Source of the DNA: Chloroflexia bacterium
GTDB taxonomy: Bacteria; Chloroflexota; Chloroflexia; Thermomicrobiales; JALYUS01
Direction: 5' to 3'
DNA length: 22,892 nt
Assembly (NCBI GenBank): GCA_025924435.1
Contig: JAICIL010000027.1
Location: 1-22,892 of the forward strand
Below the pieces are notes generated by a model that saw only the letters and a list, made by a program, of their open reading frames with translations, was not told the DNA's origin and did no database searches. Position 1 is the stretch's first letter. Every line of letters starts with the position of its first letter. The translations under genes and the position numbers were made by a program. Positions 1 to 7,066 of this stretch are shown here, in pieces.

Positions 1-712
1 CCTCGCAGACGAAACTCGCGATCTGCGCCTGGAAGACTTGCGACGTGCCGCCGTGATCCTCCAGATAGAAGGAGGGCCAGCCCGCGCCGGTGAAGGAGTT
101 GCCGCCCGCGCCGCCGAAGTGGATGCCGACGGGCAGATTGTTCCGCTCCGCCGCCTCGTAGATCTTCCAGAAGCGCCGCTTGCCGAGCGGCTCGCGCGAG
201 CGGATCAGCATCAGCACCTGCACGAAGCGCGGGTCGCGCGCCGCCCGGTCAATCTCCGCCGCCGCCAGGTCGCCGTCCTCGTAGGGGATGACGATCGAGC
301 CTTTGAGGCGCGGTTCGGGATCGAGCCATTCCGCGACCTGCCACTCGTTGACGGCGCGGGCGAGCGCGGCGGTGTACTCCACATACGGCCCCTGGATGCC
401 GACGAGCGGATTGCAGACGCCGTACTGCATATCCCACGCATCGAGCAGTTGCTCTCGGAGGAAGGGGAGATCGGCGCCGGGTGGGCGACCGGAGGGGGGC
501 CAGGCGTCGGTGCGCGCGGCATTCGGGCTCATGCGCGGGTAGGTCGCGCCAGTGTAGGTGCGCATGCCGAATTGCGCGTGATAGCGGCGCCACCGCTCCG
601 GCAGGTACGGATACAAGTCCTTGTCGGAGGCGACAGCATTGTGGATGTCGCCATCCACGACCTGCGCCTTGGTCCGCTTTCGCGTCGTCTCTCGCGTCAG
701 GGTCTGCGCCAC
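1..712 (-). CDS. Amidohydrolase family protein (C-terminus outside window)
   Basis: The frame is open from the window edge to a GTG at 712, giving the N-terminal 237 codons. Residues 18-25 read VVDGDIHN, with the D-x-H pair (D22, H24) that binds metal in the Amidohydro_2 (PF04909, ACMSD-like) TIM-barrel family. A later GIHFGG segment is a candidate further metal ligand region. I infer a cytosolic metal-dependent hydrolase or decarboxylase; the substrate cannot be told from this part. The GTG start was chosen because GAGAAGGAGG lies just upstream and the D-x-H motif follows at the usual distance. A palindromic repeat (765-857) separates it from the secreted-protein gene upstream on the same strand. 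The family call is fairly sure, the specific function is not. Confidence 0.75.
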   Translation of the reverse strand, partial: MAQTLTRETTRKRTKAQVVDGDIHNAVASDKDLYPYLPERWRRYHAQFGMRTYTGATYPRMSPNAARTDAWPPSGRPPGADLPFLREQLLDAWDMQYGVCNPLVGIQGPYVEYTAALARAVNEWQVAEWLDPEPRLKGSIVIPYEDGDLAAAEIDRAARDPRFVQVLMLIRSREPLGKRRFWKIYEAAERNNLPVGIHFGGAGGNSFTGAGWPSFYLEDHGGTSQVFQAQIASFVCE

Positions 713-764
713 GGCGTGCCTCCTTCTCGCTCCACGTCTCGGGGCGATTATCGCACGATTCACC

Positions 765-857
765 CCTCACCCCCAACCCCTCTCCCTCACGGGGCGAGGG
801 AAGCCGTAATGAATTATTCCCCCTCTCCGCCTGACGGAGAGGGGGCGGGGAGTGAGG
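765..857. repeat. Palindromic intergenic repeat, CCTCACCCCC family
   Basis: The left end CCTCACCCCCAACCCCTCTC matches the complement of the right end, which reads GGAGAGGGGGCGGGGAGTGAGG in two overlapping parts, with an AT-rich centre (AATGAATTATT). It begins 3 bp past the stop codon of the 861-2141 gene and ends about 50 bp before the start of the amidohydrolase, so it occupies nearly the whole gap between two minus-strand genes. It resembles the CCTAACCCCC family at 7984, 9665 and 15557 in its ends but lacks their conserved centre. Confidence 0.7.
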
Positions 858-860
858 CTT

Positions 861-2141
861 TTACGTCTGGAATGTCACCGTCGCGAGGATCGCTTGAATG
901 TCGTTGTAGTTGGGCATCGGGTTGGCATCGGCGAGCGCGATGAAGGAGTAGATCTTATCTTTATGGATCGTGACGACGATGATGCTCGACACGGGCGAGT
1001 TGTCCTGGCGGGTGCCGGCGATGCGGTACGCCTTGGCCGGTTCGCCGCCGATCTTCGTGTCGAGCGCCGCCTCATCCGTGACGCTGCCACTCACGAGTTT
1101 GTGTGCCGCGTCCACGTATCCCGCGAGCACGTCGTCGAGGCCGACGGGCGGGCTGGACTGGTCGTCAATCTGCACGACGAGTTGCTGCGACGGCCCGGGG
1201 CCGAGGAGCGTGGCGCGTTGCGGCCCGCTGGTCACGGGCGTCTGATCCAGATGCCAGGCGCTCGGGTAACTGATGGCGACGAGACCCTTGAGGACAACAA
1301 TCGGCTGGTTGGTCCCGGTCGCCCCGCTCGATGCCGCCGGTGGCGCCGCGGTCGCGCCGTTCGGATAGCGCCAGGTGAAGTAATGCTGGCCGATGTTGCC
1401 CATCTCGACCTTGAAGGCGTCCGGGTTGCTCGGCGTGTAGGTGAGCGCGCGCCGCTCGAAGACCTGCACCATCACGTCCTTCGATGCGCCGCCGACCTTC
1501 ACCGTCGCGCGGAACGGCTCCGAGATCGCGTAGCCGATCGTCGGCAGGCCCGCCTTCGCGCGGTAGTCCGCGAAGGCGGCGGCGACGTTGTGCTGCGTCG
1601 GGCCGTCGTACGCGCCCATCTGCATGCCCGGGTCCGAGGCGGCATCGGTCGTGCCGACGCCGCCATCCGGCCCGATCATCGTATTCACCGGCGCGCCGGG
1701 CTTGTTCGTCGCGGCCCGGAGGAGGGACGCACCCTTGCCCGCCAGCCCGGCATAGGTCGGGGCCGGATTGTCCGCGTCGCCCGCGATGGAGATATTCGGC
1801 GGCGCTTGATTCTGGAAGGAATTATCGCCGGTCTGGATGCGGCCCGTGACGATCTCGGTGGCGAGGAGGCCGTTCGTCACCGCGCCGTTGGTCAGTTCCA
1901 TCCGCCCCTTGTCGAAATACTGGACGAGGCGCTGGCCGCCGCTCGCCTCCGTATACGGCTCCTGCTGGCCCTCTTTCGCGGTCTCGAGCGGCCCCCAAAA
2001 GTTCGGCGTCACCGCCTCGCCCGCCTGCCACTGCGCCTGGAACGCGGGGTCGGCGAATTTGGATGCCGCCTGCGCCCCGGTGCTGGCCGTCGCGAGCGCG
2101 ACGGCCAGCACCGCCACGAAAATCACCCGGCTCCGATGCAT
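861..2141 (-). CDS. Secreted protein of a Chloroflexota-type family
   Basis: 426 residues. An N-terminal Sec signal peptide (MHRSRVIFVAVLAVALATAS, cleavage probably after AQA near residue 25) leads into KFADPAFQAQW, then a domain to about residue 270 with SGGQRLVQYFDKGRMEL and FERRALTYTPSNPDAF...VEMGNIGQHYFTWRY. These phrases recur in exported proteins I associate with Chloroflexota; no function is known to me. After a short Ala/Ser/Thr linker, a C-terminal domain (about 285-426) starts VVLKGLVAISYPSAWHLDQ and resembles small lipoprotein or PsbP/DcrB-like folds. The ATG at 2141 was preferred over an in-frame GTG at 2159 because AAGAGGGGG precedes it and it places the signal peptide at the very N-terminus. 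Extracellular, function unknown. Confidence 0.8.
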   Translation of the reverse strand: MHRSRVIFVAVLAVALATASTGAQAASKFADPAFQAQWQAGEAVTPNFWGPLETAKEGQQEPYTEASGGQRLVQYFDKGRMELTNGAVTNGLLATEIVTGRIQTGDNSFQNQAPPNISIAGDADNPAPTYAGLAGKGASLLRAATNKPGAPVNTMIGPDGGVGTTDAASDPGMQMGAYDGPTQHNVAAAFADYRAKAGLPTIGYAISEPFRATVKVGGASKDVMVQVFERRALTYTPSNPDAFKVEMGNIGQHYFTWRYPNGATAAPPAASSGATGTNQPIVVLKGLVAISYPSAWHLDQTPVTSGPQRATLLGPGPSQQLVVQIDDQSSPPVGLDDVLAGYVDAAHKLVSGSVTDEAALDTKIGGEPAKAYRIAGTRQDNSPVSSIIVVTIHKDKIYSFIALADANPMPNYNDIQAILATVTFQT

Positions 2142-2280
2142 GATCCCCCTCTTTCCCACTCCATGCCGATCCGCCGCAACCGGCGTGACAATACCGGAAT
2201 CGCCGCTCGCTGTCGAGAAGGCGATGGCAGGCTTCGGCCTGCCATCACGAAGAAAATGAGAGCGTATCCGGGTATCGCGC

Positions 2281-2478
2281 TTACCGCTTGACGGTCTTCG
2301 CGATGTCGTGGACGGCGTTCTTGACCGTGCCGACGACCTGCTGCGTCTTGCCCTTCGCCGCGTCGGTCTCGCCCTCGGCCACGAGATCGGGGTCGTTCGT
2401 GTCTTTCCCCAGGTCCTGCTTCAGTTTTCCCTTCAACTCGTTGCCCATGCCCTTCAGTTTGTCTCCACCGCCGCTCAT
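2281..2478 (-). CDS. CsbD-like small stress protein
   Basis: 65 residues beginning MSGGGDKLKGMGNELKGKLKQ and containing GKDTNDPDLVAEGETDAAKGK, the typical CsbD (PF05532) pattern of a Lys/Gly/Asp-rich hydrophilic polypeptide with repeated 'KG' turns. Family members are induced by general stress (sigma-B in Bacillus); the molecular role is unknown. The ATG at 2478 has GAAGGGAGA 5-6 bases upstream, so the longer in-frame opening to 2538 is not needed. The gene is transcribed divergently from the rhomboid-like gene at 2547, with about 70 bp between the two starts. Confidence 0.85.
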   Translation of the reverse strand: MSGGGDKLKGMGNELKGKLKQDLGKDTNDPDLVAEGETDAAKGKTQQVVGTVKNAVHDIAKTVKR

Positions 2479-2546
2479 GTCGTTCTCCCTTCTTCCATAC
2501 GCGACAACAGGAATACACTGTGGGAGAGCAAGGCACATCGCGTGCC

Positions 2547-3299
2547 ATGATGGATGAGGACGCCGTCGCCGTCATTCACGACTGGAGACAGGGGAAGCGC
2601 GTGTATCGGCGGATGGAGACGCTTCGGGCGCACACGCACCGCGCGTCGGCGCGCATGCCGGGACGGATACTGCCCCGCCTCATCCCGGCGGTTGGTATGG
2701 CGATGGCGCTCGTCGCCGGTGGTCTCTGGTCCGGCACGATCCGGCACGACCCGTCGCCCGCCTTCCTCGCCCGCTGGGGATACGACCTCGACATGCTCCG
2801 CGCCGGGCGGCTGCACACGCTCGCCACGATGGCGCTCTTCCCGACGGCGCACGGCGACTGGCTGCCGATGCTCGCGCAAACCGCCTCGCTCGTCGCGCTC
2901 GCCGGGTGGTGCGCGGGGCCGTGGCGGGCGGTCGCCGCGTTCTGGCTGCCGAACATCGCCGGGACGGCGCTCGTCTCGCTCTGCGTCGTCTGGCCGCTCG
3001 ACGCGCGGGGCTACCGCTTCGCGCATGGCTGGGCGACGGAGCCGGATTCCGGCGCGTCCGTCGGCATTTATGGCGCGCTCGGCTTTCTGCTCGCCCGCCT
3101 GCCGCGCCCGCTGCGGTGGGTCGCCGTCGGCGGCATGGCCGCCTGGCTCGTCCTCGATAGTGTCCGCGAGCGGCACGTCTGGAACATCGAGCACCTCGGC
3201 GGCTACGCGCTCGGTGTGCCACTGGGAACGTACGCCGAGTCCCGTGAAAAACGGGCCGGGTTGAAATGTTCCTTTGCAGGTCGCGCGCATCGGCGCTGA
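2547..3299 (+). CDS. Rhomboid-like integral membrane protein
   Basis: 250 residues with about six hydrophobic segments after a basic N-terminal tail of some 45 residues. Two features match rhomboid intramembrane serine proteases: GASVGIYGALG (S171 in the place of the GxSG nucleophile) and NIEHLGGYALG (H216 in the place of the helix-6 catalytic His). The usual GxSG is GASVG, so a Ser-His dyad is present but the loop is one residue different. It could be an active rhomboid or an inactive rhomboid-like protein. The start is uncertain: ATG-ATG at 2547/2550 has no clear ribosome site, a GTG at 2520 is also in frame, and the message may be leaderless. Ends about 160 bp before the next gene. Confidence 0.6.
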   Translation: MMDEDAVAVIHDWRQGKRVYRRMETLRAHTHRASARMPGRILPRLIPAVGMAMALVAGGLWSGTIRHDPSPAFLARWGYDLDMLRAGRLHTLATMALFPTAHGDWLPMLAQTASLVALAGWCAGPWRAVAAFWLPNIAGTALVSLCVVWPLDARGYRFAHGWATEPDSGASVGIYGALGFLLARLPRPLRWVAVGGMAAWLVLDSVRERHVWNIEHLGGYALGVPLGTYAESREKRAGLKCSFAGRAHRR

Positions 3300-3461
3300 A
3301 CGCGCGCCCTTCGCCACTCTCTCACCGTGTTCTCATTTTCGTCGCCGCCTCCTCTCAGACGCGCGGCCCATCATGGTGATGTACTGGGAATGGCCCGGCA
3401 CTCAATCCGGATTGGCCCGCTCAACCGTCCATCCGGGCCACGCACGATCAGGAGGTCCCCG

Positions 3462-3839
3462 ATGTTCCCACGTCTCGGTATCGCGAAGCGAATCGCGTCC
3501 ATCGGTCGCCCGGTGCGACGTCGCCTCATTGTCGCCGGGGCGGGTCTCGCCCTACTCCTCGGCCTCCTGCTCGTCCCCGCCGTGAACGCGGGCGCGCAAA
3601 GCGTCTATCCGCCGAATACGGTCATCTCCACGTACTTCGATGCGCGCTACGGCGAGGTCTCGGTCGTCACCGACGCGAGCGGGAACCTGATTGATGTCAA
3701 CGCCGTGACCGGCCAGCGTATCTTCCCGATCTATCCCGACTATGCGTCGCCGTATAGCGGTGCGTATCCGGCGTATACTGGTGGGTATCTCACGCCCGCC
3801 TATGCCAGTGCGAACTATTATGCCTACCTGAACGGGTGA
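3462..3839 (+). CDS. Small exported Tyr-rich protein, function unknown
   Basis: 125 residues. A basic N-terminus (RIASIGRPVRRR) is followed by one strong hydrophobic stretch (LIVAGAGLALLLGLLLVPAV) ending NAGAQS, a likely signal peptide or anchor. The mature part has VYPPNTVISTYFDARYGEVS, a VDVNAVTGQRIFP-like segment and a Tyr/Pro/Ala-rich tail (YPDYASPYSGAYPAYTGGY). I do not recognise the family. ATG at 3462 is preceded by AGGAGG at 6-nt spacing, which fixes the start over a longer upstream reading. It is followed after 88 bp by the dioxygenase lipoprotein gene in the same direction. Confidence 0.7.
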   Translation: MFPRLGIAKRIASIGRPVRRRLIVAGAGLALLLGLLLVPAVNAGAQSVYPPNTVISTYFDARYGEVSVVTDASGNLIDVNAVTGQRIFPIYPDYASPYSGAYPAYTGGYLTPAYASANYYAYLNG

Positions 3840-3927
3840 GTCGCGGTCGTCAGTTGAGCCGCAACGGTGGTGCGGATAGTGCGCGGGCGAGTTCGCTTCG
3901 CGGACGACAATTTGGAGTGATGAAGAG

Positions 3928-4935
3928 ATGGATGACGCGGGTATGGACAACGACGATCTCCCGGTGGGGCGCATCCTTGGCCGGAGGGAGGCCATCGCCC
4001 TGTTCGGCATCTCCGCCGCCGCGCTGCTCGTCGCGTGCTCGGGAGGCGGCGGGGGCGCCGCGACGCCACCGAGCGACGTCACGGCGACTGCAGGCGGCTC
4101 GGTGACGCCGACGGGCGCGACCGCGGCCAATCCGACGACCGCCGCCTCGGCGGTGGCGGCGGTTGGCACGGCGGGGGCGGAGAGTGCGGCGGGGTGCGTC
4201 GTGCGCCCGGAGATGACGGTCGGGCCCTATTTCGTTGACGAGAAACTCAACCGCTCGGACATCCGCTCCGATCCCTCGGACGGCTCGGTGCGGCCCGGCG
4301 TCCCGCTCGCGCTGACGTTCAATGTCCTCTCCGTCGGCGCGAACGGCTGCACGCCGCTCGCGGGCGCGACGGTGGACGTCTGGCACTGCGACGCGCTGGG
4401 CGTCTACTCGGATGTGACGGACACGGCCATCGGCTTCAACACCTTGGGGAAGAAGTTCCTGCGCGGCTATCAGACCACGGACGCGGGCGGGGCCGCGACC
4501 TTCACGACCATCTATCCGGGCTGGTATCGGGGGCGCGCCGTCCATATCCACTTCAAGATTCGCACGACCACACCGGCGAATCAGGCGTATGAGTTCACCT
4601 CGCAACTCTTCGTCGACGACGCCCTGAGCGACCAGATATACGCCCAGGCGCCCTACACCGGCCACACCGGGAAGCGCGACACGACGAACGCCGCCGACGG
4701 CATCTATCGGAATGGCGGCGACCAGATGCTGCTCGCCCCCACGAAGAGCGATCAGGGGTACGCGGCGACATTCGCCGTCGGGCTGGACCTCTCGAACGCC
4801 AGCGTCGGGCAGCCGGACACAAACGGTGGTCCCGGCGCCCCCGGCCCCGGTGGTGGCCCGCCGCCGGGTGGCCCGCGGCCCGGCAGCCCCGGAGCGCCGC
4901 CCGGCGGCCGCGCGACGGCCACACCGACCGGATGA
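3928..4935 (+). CDS. Intradiol ring-cleavage dioxygenase-like lipoprotein
   Basis: 335 residues. The N-terminus has a Tat-like GRREAIALFG (RR19-20) and lipobox LLVAC (C37), then a low-complexity Ala/Thr/Ser linker to about residue 90. The catalytic domain starts VGPYFVDEKLNRSDIR, the protocatechuate/catechol dioxygenase beta-type signature, and keeps all four non-haem Fe(III) ligands: Y160 (ALGVYSD), Y200 (PGWYRGR), H206 and H208 (HIH). By family knowledge it would cleave catechol-type rings between the hydroxyls; here it would work on the outer face of the membrane, so substrate may be extracellular phenolics. The C-terminal 35 residues are a Gly/Pro-rich tail (GAPGPGGGPPPGGPRPG), similar in composition to a loop in the next gene product. 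GGAG lies 10-13 bp before the ATG. Confidence 0.85.
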   Translation: MDDAGMDNDDLPVGRILGRREAIALFGISAAALLVACSGGGGGAATPPSDVTATAGGSVTPTGATAANPTTAASAVAAVGTAGAESAAGCVVRPEMTVGPYFVDEKLNRSDIRSDPSDGSVRPGVPLALTFNVLSVGANGCTPLAGATVDVWHCDALGVYSDVTDTAIGFNTLGKKFLRGYQTTDAGGAATFTTIYPGWYRGRAVHIHFKIRTTTPANQAYEFTSQLFVDDALSDQIYAQAPYTGHTGKRDTTNAADGIYRNGGDQMLLAPTKSDQGYAATFAVGLDLSNASVGQPDTNGGPGAPGPGGGPPPGGPRPGSPGAPPGGRATATPTG

Positions 4936-4997
4936 CGGACTGGCGGATCGCTTCGCTTGTCGGAAGATCGCGGCGGTCGGAGCGACGGTCGCCGCGA

Positions 4998-5042
4998 TTC
5001 TCATCCACTTCTCATGATCTTCTCATCTTCGCCTCGTATCAT
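4998..5042 (+). promoter_or_regulatory. Promoter with three phased TTCTCAT repeats
   Basis: TTCTCAT occurs at 4998-5004, 5009-5015 and 5020-5026, exactly 11 bp apart. A -10-like TATCAT follows at 5037-5042, ten bases after the last repeat, and no good -35 box is seen. This is the layout of OmpR/PhoB-family response-regulator boxes, where direct 11-bp repeats replace the -35 element. The predicted start of transcription (about 5049) leaves a 30-nt leader before the ATG at 5080. The bound regulator is not identifiable. Confidence 0.55.
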
Positions 5043-5079
5043 CGCCGCCATCGCTCGCATACGCGAATGGAGAAAGACG

Positions 5080-5601
5080 ATGAGGCAACGCGGTATCCGA
5101 TGGCTCCTTCCGGTCATTATCACGCTGCTCGCCGTCGCGGACGGCGTGCTCCATCTCCGCCTGATCTACGTGCTCTTTCGTGGGCGGCTGTGGGGATCCC
5201 CCTCCTTCGGAGGGCGACCGCCCGGCGCACCGCCGGGCGGGGGCGGCCCACCGCCGGGTGCGCCTCGCGGCGGGCCGCCGCGCCCAATCCCCTTCATCTC
5301 GCTGCCGCTCAACGAGTTGTTCCTGCTCAACTGCATCGGCTTCATCGTCCTCGCCTTGCTGCTCTGGTTCGTCCTCCGCCGGTTCGGTGGCTGGGTGTGG
5401 GCGGTGGACATCGTGTTGATCGGCTTCACGGCCCTCTCGATCATCGGCTGGGTGCGCATCGGCAAGCCGAACCCGATGGGATACGGCCACCTCGCGAAGG
5501 GGCTGGAGATCGCGCTGATTGTTGCCCTTGTCGCGCATCTCGCGGTATTCCTCGCACAACGAAGCGCGGGCGTCGCTACCCGCAGACGCACTGCCTCATG
5601 A
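5080..5601 (+). CDS. Four-helix membrane protein with Gly/Pro-rich loop
   Basis: 173 residues. The first helix is WLLPVIITLLAVADGVLHL; it is followed by a roughly 30-residue Gly/Pro loop (GGRPPGAPPGGGGPPPGAPR), then three helices: FLLNCIGFIVLALLLWFVL, WAVDIVLIGFTALSIIGWV and IALIVALVAHLAVFL. The C-terminus is basic. I do not recognise the family. ATG at 5080 has GGAGAAAGACG before it. It lies 144 bp after the dioxygenase lipoprotein and is under its own promoter with the TTCTCAT repeats. The shared Gly/Pro-rich stretches suggest, but do not prove, that the two products work at the same envelope site. Confidence 0.7.
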   Translation: MRQRGIRWLLPVIITLLAVADGVLHLRLIYVLFRGRLWGSPSFGGRPPGAPPGGGGPPPGAPRGGPPRPIPFISLPLNELFLLNCIGFIVLALLLWFVLRRFGGWVWAVDIVLIGFTALSIIGWVRIGKPNPMGYGHLAKGLEIALIVALVAHLAVFLAQRSAGVATRRRTAS

Positions 5602-5606
5602 GGCCC

Positions 5607-5678
5607 GTAGGCAACGCACGGCGGGATTGCGATACTACCCGCGTATTTCGCCGTGCGCTCGTTCTGTCTATTGCCTAC
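5607..5678. repeat. Imperfect palindrome, GTAGGCAA type
   Basis: GTAGGCAA (5607-5614) pairs with TTGCCTAC (5671-5678), and CGCACGGCG (5615-5623) with CGCCGTGCG (5649-5657). An unpaired 13-nt piece interrupts the right arm. It fills most of the 99 bp between the membrane protein and the VOC gene, 22 bp before the latter's ATG. It may act as a terminator or mobile palindrome; there is no T tract. Confidence 0.65.
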
Positions 5679-5700
5679 TGTCTGCTCAATGGGAGGGATC

Positions 5701-6135
5701 ATGGAAGGATTCACCGGCATCGGGCATGTCGCGATCCGGGCGCGGGACCTCGACCCGATGCTCGATTTCTACACGAAGACCCTCGGCTTCGCGGAGATGT
5801 TCCGCCTCCACCAGGACAACGGCGACCTGATGCTCGTCTACGTCCGTGTGACCGACACGCAGTATCTCGAGTTCTTCCCGAATGGCACCGGCGACGGCCC
5901 CGCGCCGCGCGAGGCGGTCGGCCTCAACCACGTCTGCCTGACGGTGGACGATCTCGACCGCGTCGTCGCGCAACTGACCGAGCGCGGCGTGCCACTCACC
6001 CGCTCCCTGATCACCGGCAAGGACGGCAATCGCCAGGCCTGGATCGAGGACCCGGACGGAAACCGGCTCGAACTGATGGAGATGTCCCCCGCCTCCAAAC
6101 AAGCCGAAGCCCTCGCCCGCCTGCGGAACGGATAG
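5701..6135 (+). CDS. VOC/glyoxalase-family metalloprotein
   Basis: 144 residues forming one vicinal-oxygen-chelate domain with the two beta-alpha-beta-beta-beta modules. Candidate metal ligands are all present: H9 in GIGHVAIRA, E in QYLEFF, H in GLNHVCLTV and E in GNRLELMEM, the order found in glyoxalase I-like enzymes. The DPDGNRLELME ending is characteristic. It may be a lactoylglutathione-lyase-like enzyme or another VOC isomerase or dioxygenase; the substrate is not determined. The ATG at 5701 was chosen because GGGAGGGATC lies immediately before it. Convergent with the metallo-beta-lactamase gene; a large inverted repeat fills the gap. Confidence 0.85.
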   Translation: MEGFTGIGHVAIRARDLDPMLDFYTKTLGFAEMFRLHQDNGDLMLVYVRVTDTQYLEFFPNGTGDGPAPREAVGLNHVCLTVDDLDRVVAQLTERGVPLTRSLITGKDGNRQAWIEDPDGNRLELMEMSPASKQAEALARLRNG

Positions 6136-6136
6136 A

Positions 6137-6288
6137 AACCGGGGAGAACCGCGAAGACGCAAAGACGCAGAGGACGCAAAGGAAAAAGAAGAAACAGGAA
6201 GAGGGACGATAGGGAATCGCAATCCGGTCTTCTCTCTTCCTCTTTGCACTCTTTGCGTCCTCTGCGTCTTTGCGGTTCTCCCCGGCTT
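6137..6288. repeat. Large inverted repeat between convergent genes
   Basis: The left arm reads CCGGGGAGAACCGCGAAGAC and continues with GCAAAGACGCAGAGGACGC; the right arm (6250-6288) is its complement with few mismatches. The centre is purine-rich (about 6180-6215). It begins 1-2 bases after the VOC stop codon and ends at the base before the complementary stop codon of the minus-strand gene. It could serve as a two-way terminator. Related elements are at 10828, 16833 and, as a half-copy, 18866. Confidence 0.85.
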
Positions 6289-6999
6289 CTACGCGTAGTA
6301 GTCCGGGGATTTTTTCAGGGTTTTCCACTGCTCGGGGTCGTGGCCGTGGATGATGAGGGTGACGCCTTCGCGGGCGGCGAGGTCCATCAATTTGCGCGTG
6401 CTGGCGCGGGTGTTCGCCTCGTCCATGTCGGCGGGGCCGATGGCGCGCGTCTCCGGGTCGCGCTGATCCATGCGCGGGATGGCGTCAATCGCCAGGAGCA
6501 CCGGGCCGGTCTCCGGCAGGCGAACGAGGACGGATTGATGCCCCGGCTTGTGGCCGGTCGTCTCAATCAGTTCGATGCCGGGCAGCAGTTCGGTGTCGCC
6601 ATCCACGGTGCGGTAGTGGAGGCCGGGCGCATCCCAATGTTTGCGCGTCGCCTGGAATCGCTCCAGTTGCCGTGCCGCCTCCAGATGCTCCTCCTGGATG
6701 ACGATTTCCGCGTCCGGGAACTCGTCGTGGCCGCCGGCATGGTCGCCGTCGAGATGTGTGGCGATCAGGTAGCGGATGTCCTTCGGGGCGAGGCCGAGCG
6801 CCGCCAGTTGGTTGACGACGTAGTCCGCCTCGTCAATCTTCGTCCCCGGCTCGCTCCGCTGCGTGTACGCGCCGATCATCTCCTTGCCGAAGCCGGTGTC
6901 CACGAGGACATTCGTGCCGTCGTCGGTCTGAATCAGGTAGCCGGGATAGGGAGTCCCGTTCGCCGAGTTGACGCCATAGACGAAGAGATACAGTCGCAT
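6289..6999 (-). CDS. Metallo-beta-lactamase-fold hydrolase, AHL-lactonase-like
   Basis: 236 residues. The metal motif reads THLDGDHAGG (H82, D84, D86, H87), then GHKPGHQSV, an Asp in LLAIDAI and H in IIHGHDPEQW, giving the full series of MBL ligands. Overall layout (NVLVDTGFGKE; GIELIETTGHKPGHQ) is that of N-acyl-homoserine lactonases. The standard HxHxDH has Asp in place of the second His, which is seen in some MBL subfamilies but could alter the metal site. The ATG at 6999 has AAAGGAGT before it; the longer frame upstream runs into the 7017-7062 palindrome and is unlikely. It lies downstream of the PPK2 gene, 67 bp away. It may cleave lactones or esters; quorum quenching is not shown. Confidence 0.8.
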   Translation of the reverse strand: MRLYLFVYGVNSANGTPYPGYLIQTDDGTNVLVDTGFGKEMIGAYTQRSEPGTKIDEADYVVNQLAALGLAPKDIRYLIATHLDGDHAGGHDEFPDAEIVIQEEHLEAARQLERFQATRKHWDAPGLHYRTVDGDTELLPGIELIETTGHKPGHQSVLVRLPETGPVLLAIDAIPRMDQRDPETRAIGPADMDEANTRASTRKLMDLAAREGVTLIIHGHDPEQWKTLKKSPDYYA

Positions 7000-7016
7000 G
7001 GATGACTCCTTTGCGC

Positions 7017-7062
7017 GTTCGGAGTTCGATGAACGTCTTTCTGCGAACTGCGAACTCCGAAC
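7017..7062. repeat. Hairpin repeat with a perfect 12-bp stem
   Basis: GTTCGGAGTTCG (7017-7028) and CGAACTCCGAAC (7051-7062) are perfect complements with a 22-nt loop that contains another GCGAACTG. It lies between the PPK2 stop codon and the start of the metallo-beta-lactamase gene, just outside the latter's ribosome site. It could weaken read-through between the two. Confidence 0.7.
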
Positions 7063-7066
7063 TTCC

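Noticed and set aside
852..2291. Long open frame antisense to the secreted-protein gene
   Set aside because: It is Arg/Val/Ala-rich with no recognisable domain, and the opposite strand encodes a clear signal peptide and known motifs. Such frames are expected in GC-rich DNA; the same holds for those opposite GH51, murE and aspS.
3319..3336. CTCTCAC and TTCTCAT at 11-bp spacing, like the box at 4998
   Set aside because: Only two units, one of them degenerate, and no -10 box at the expected distance.
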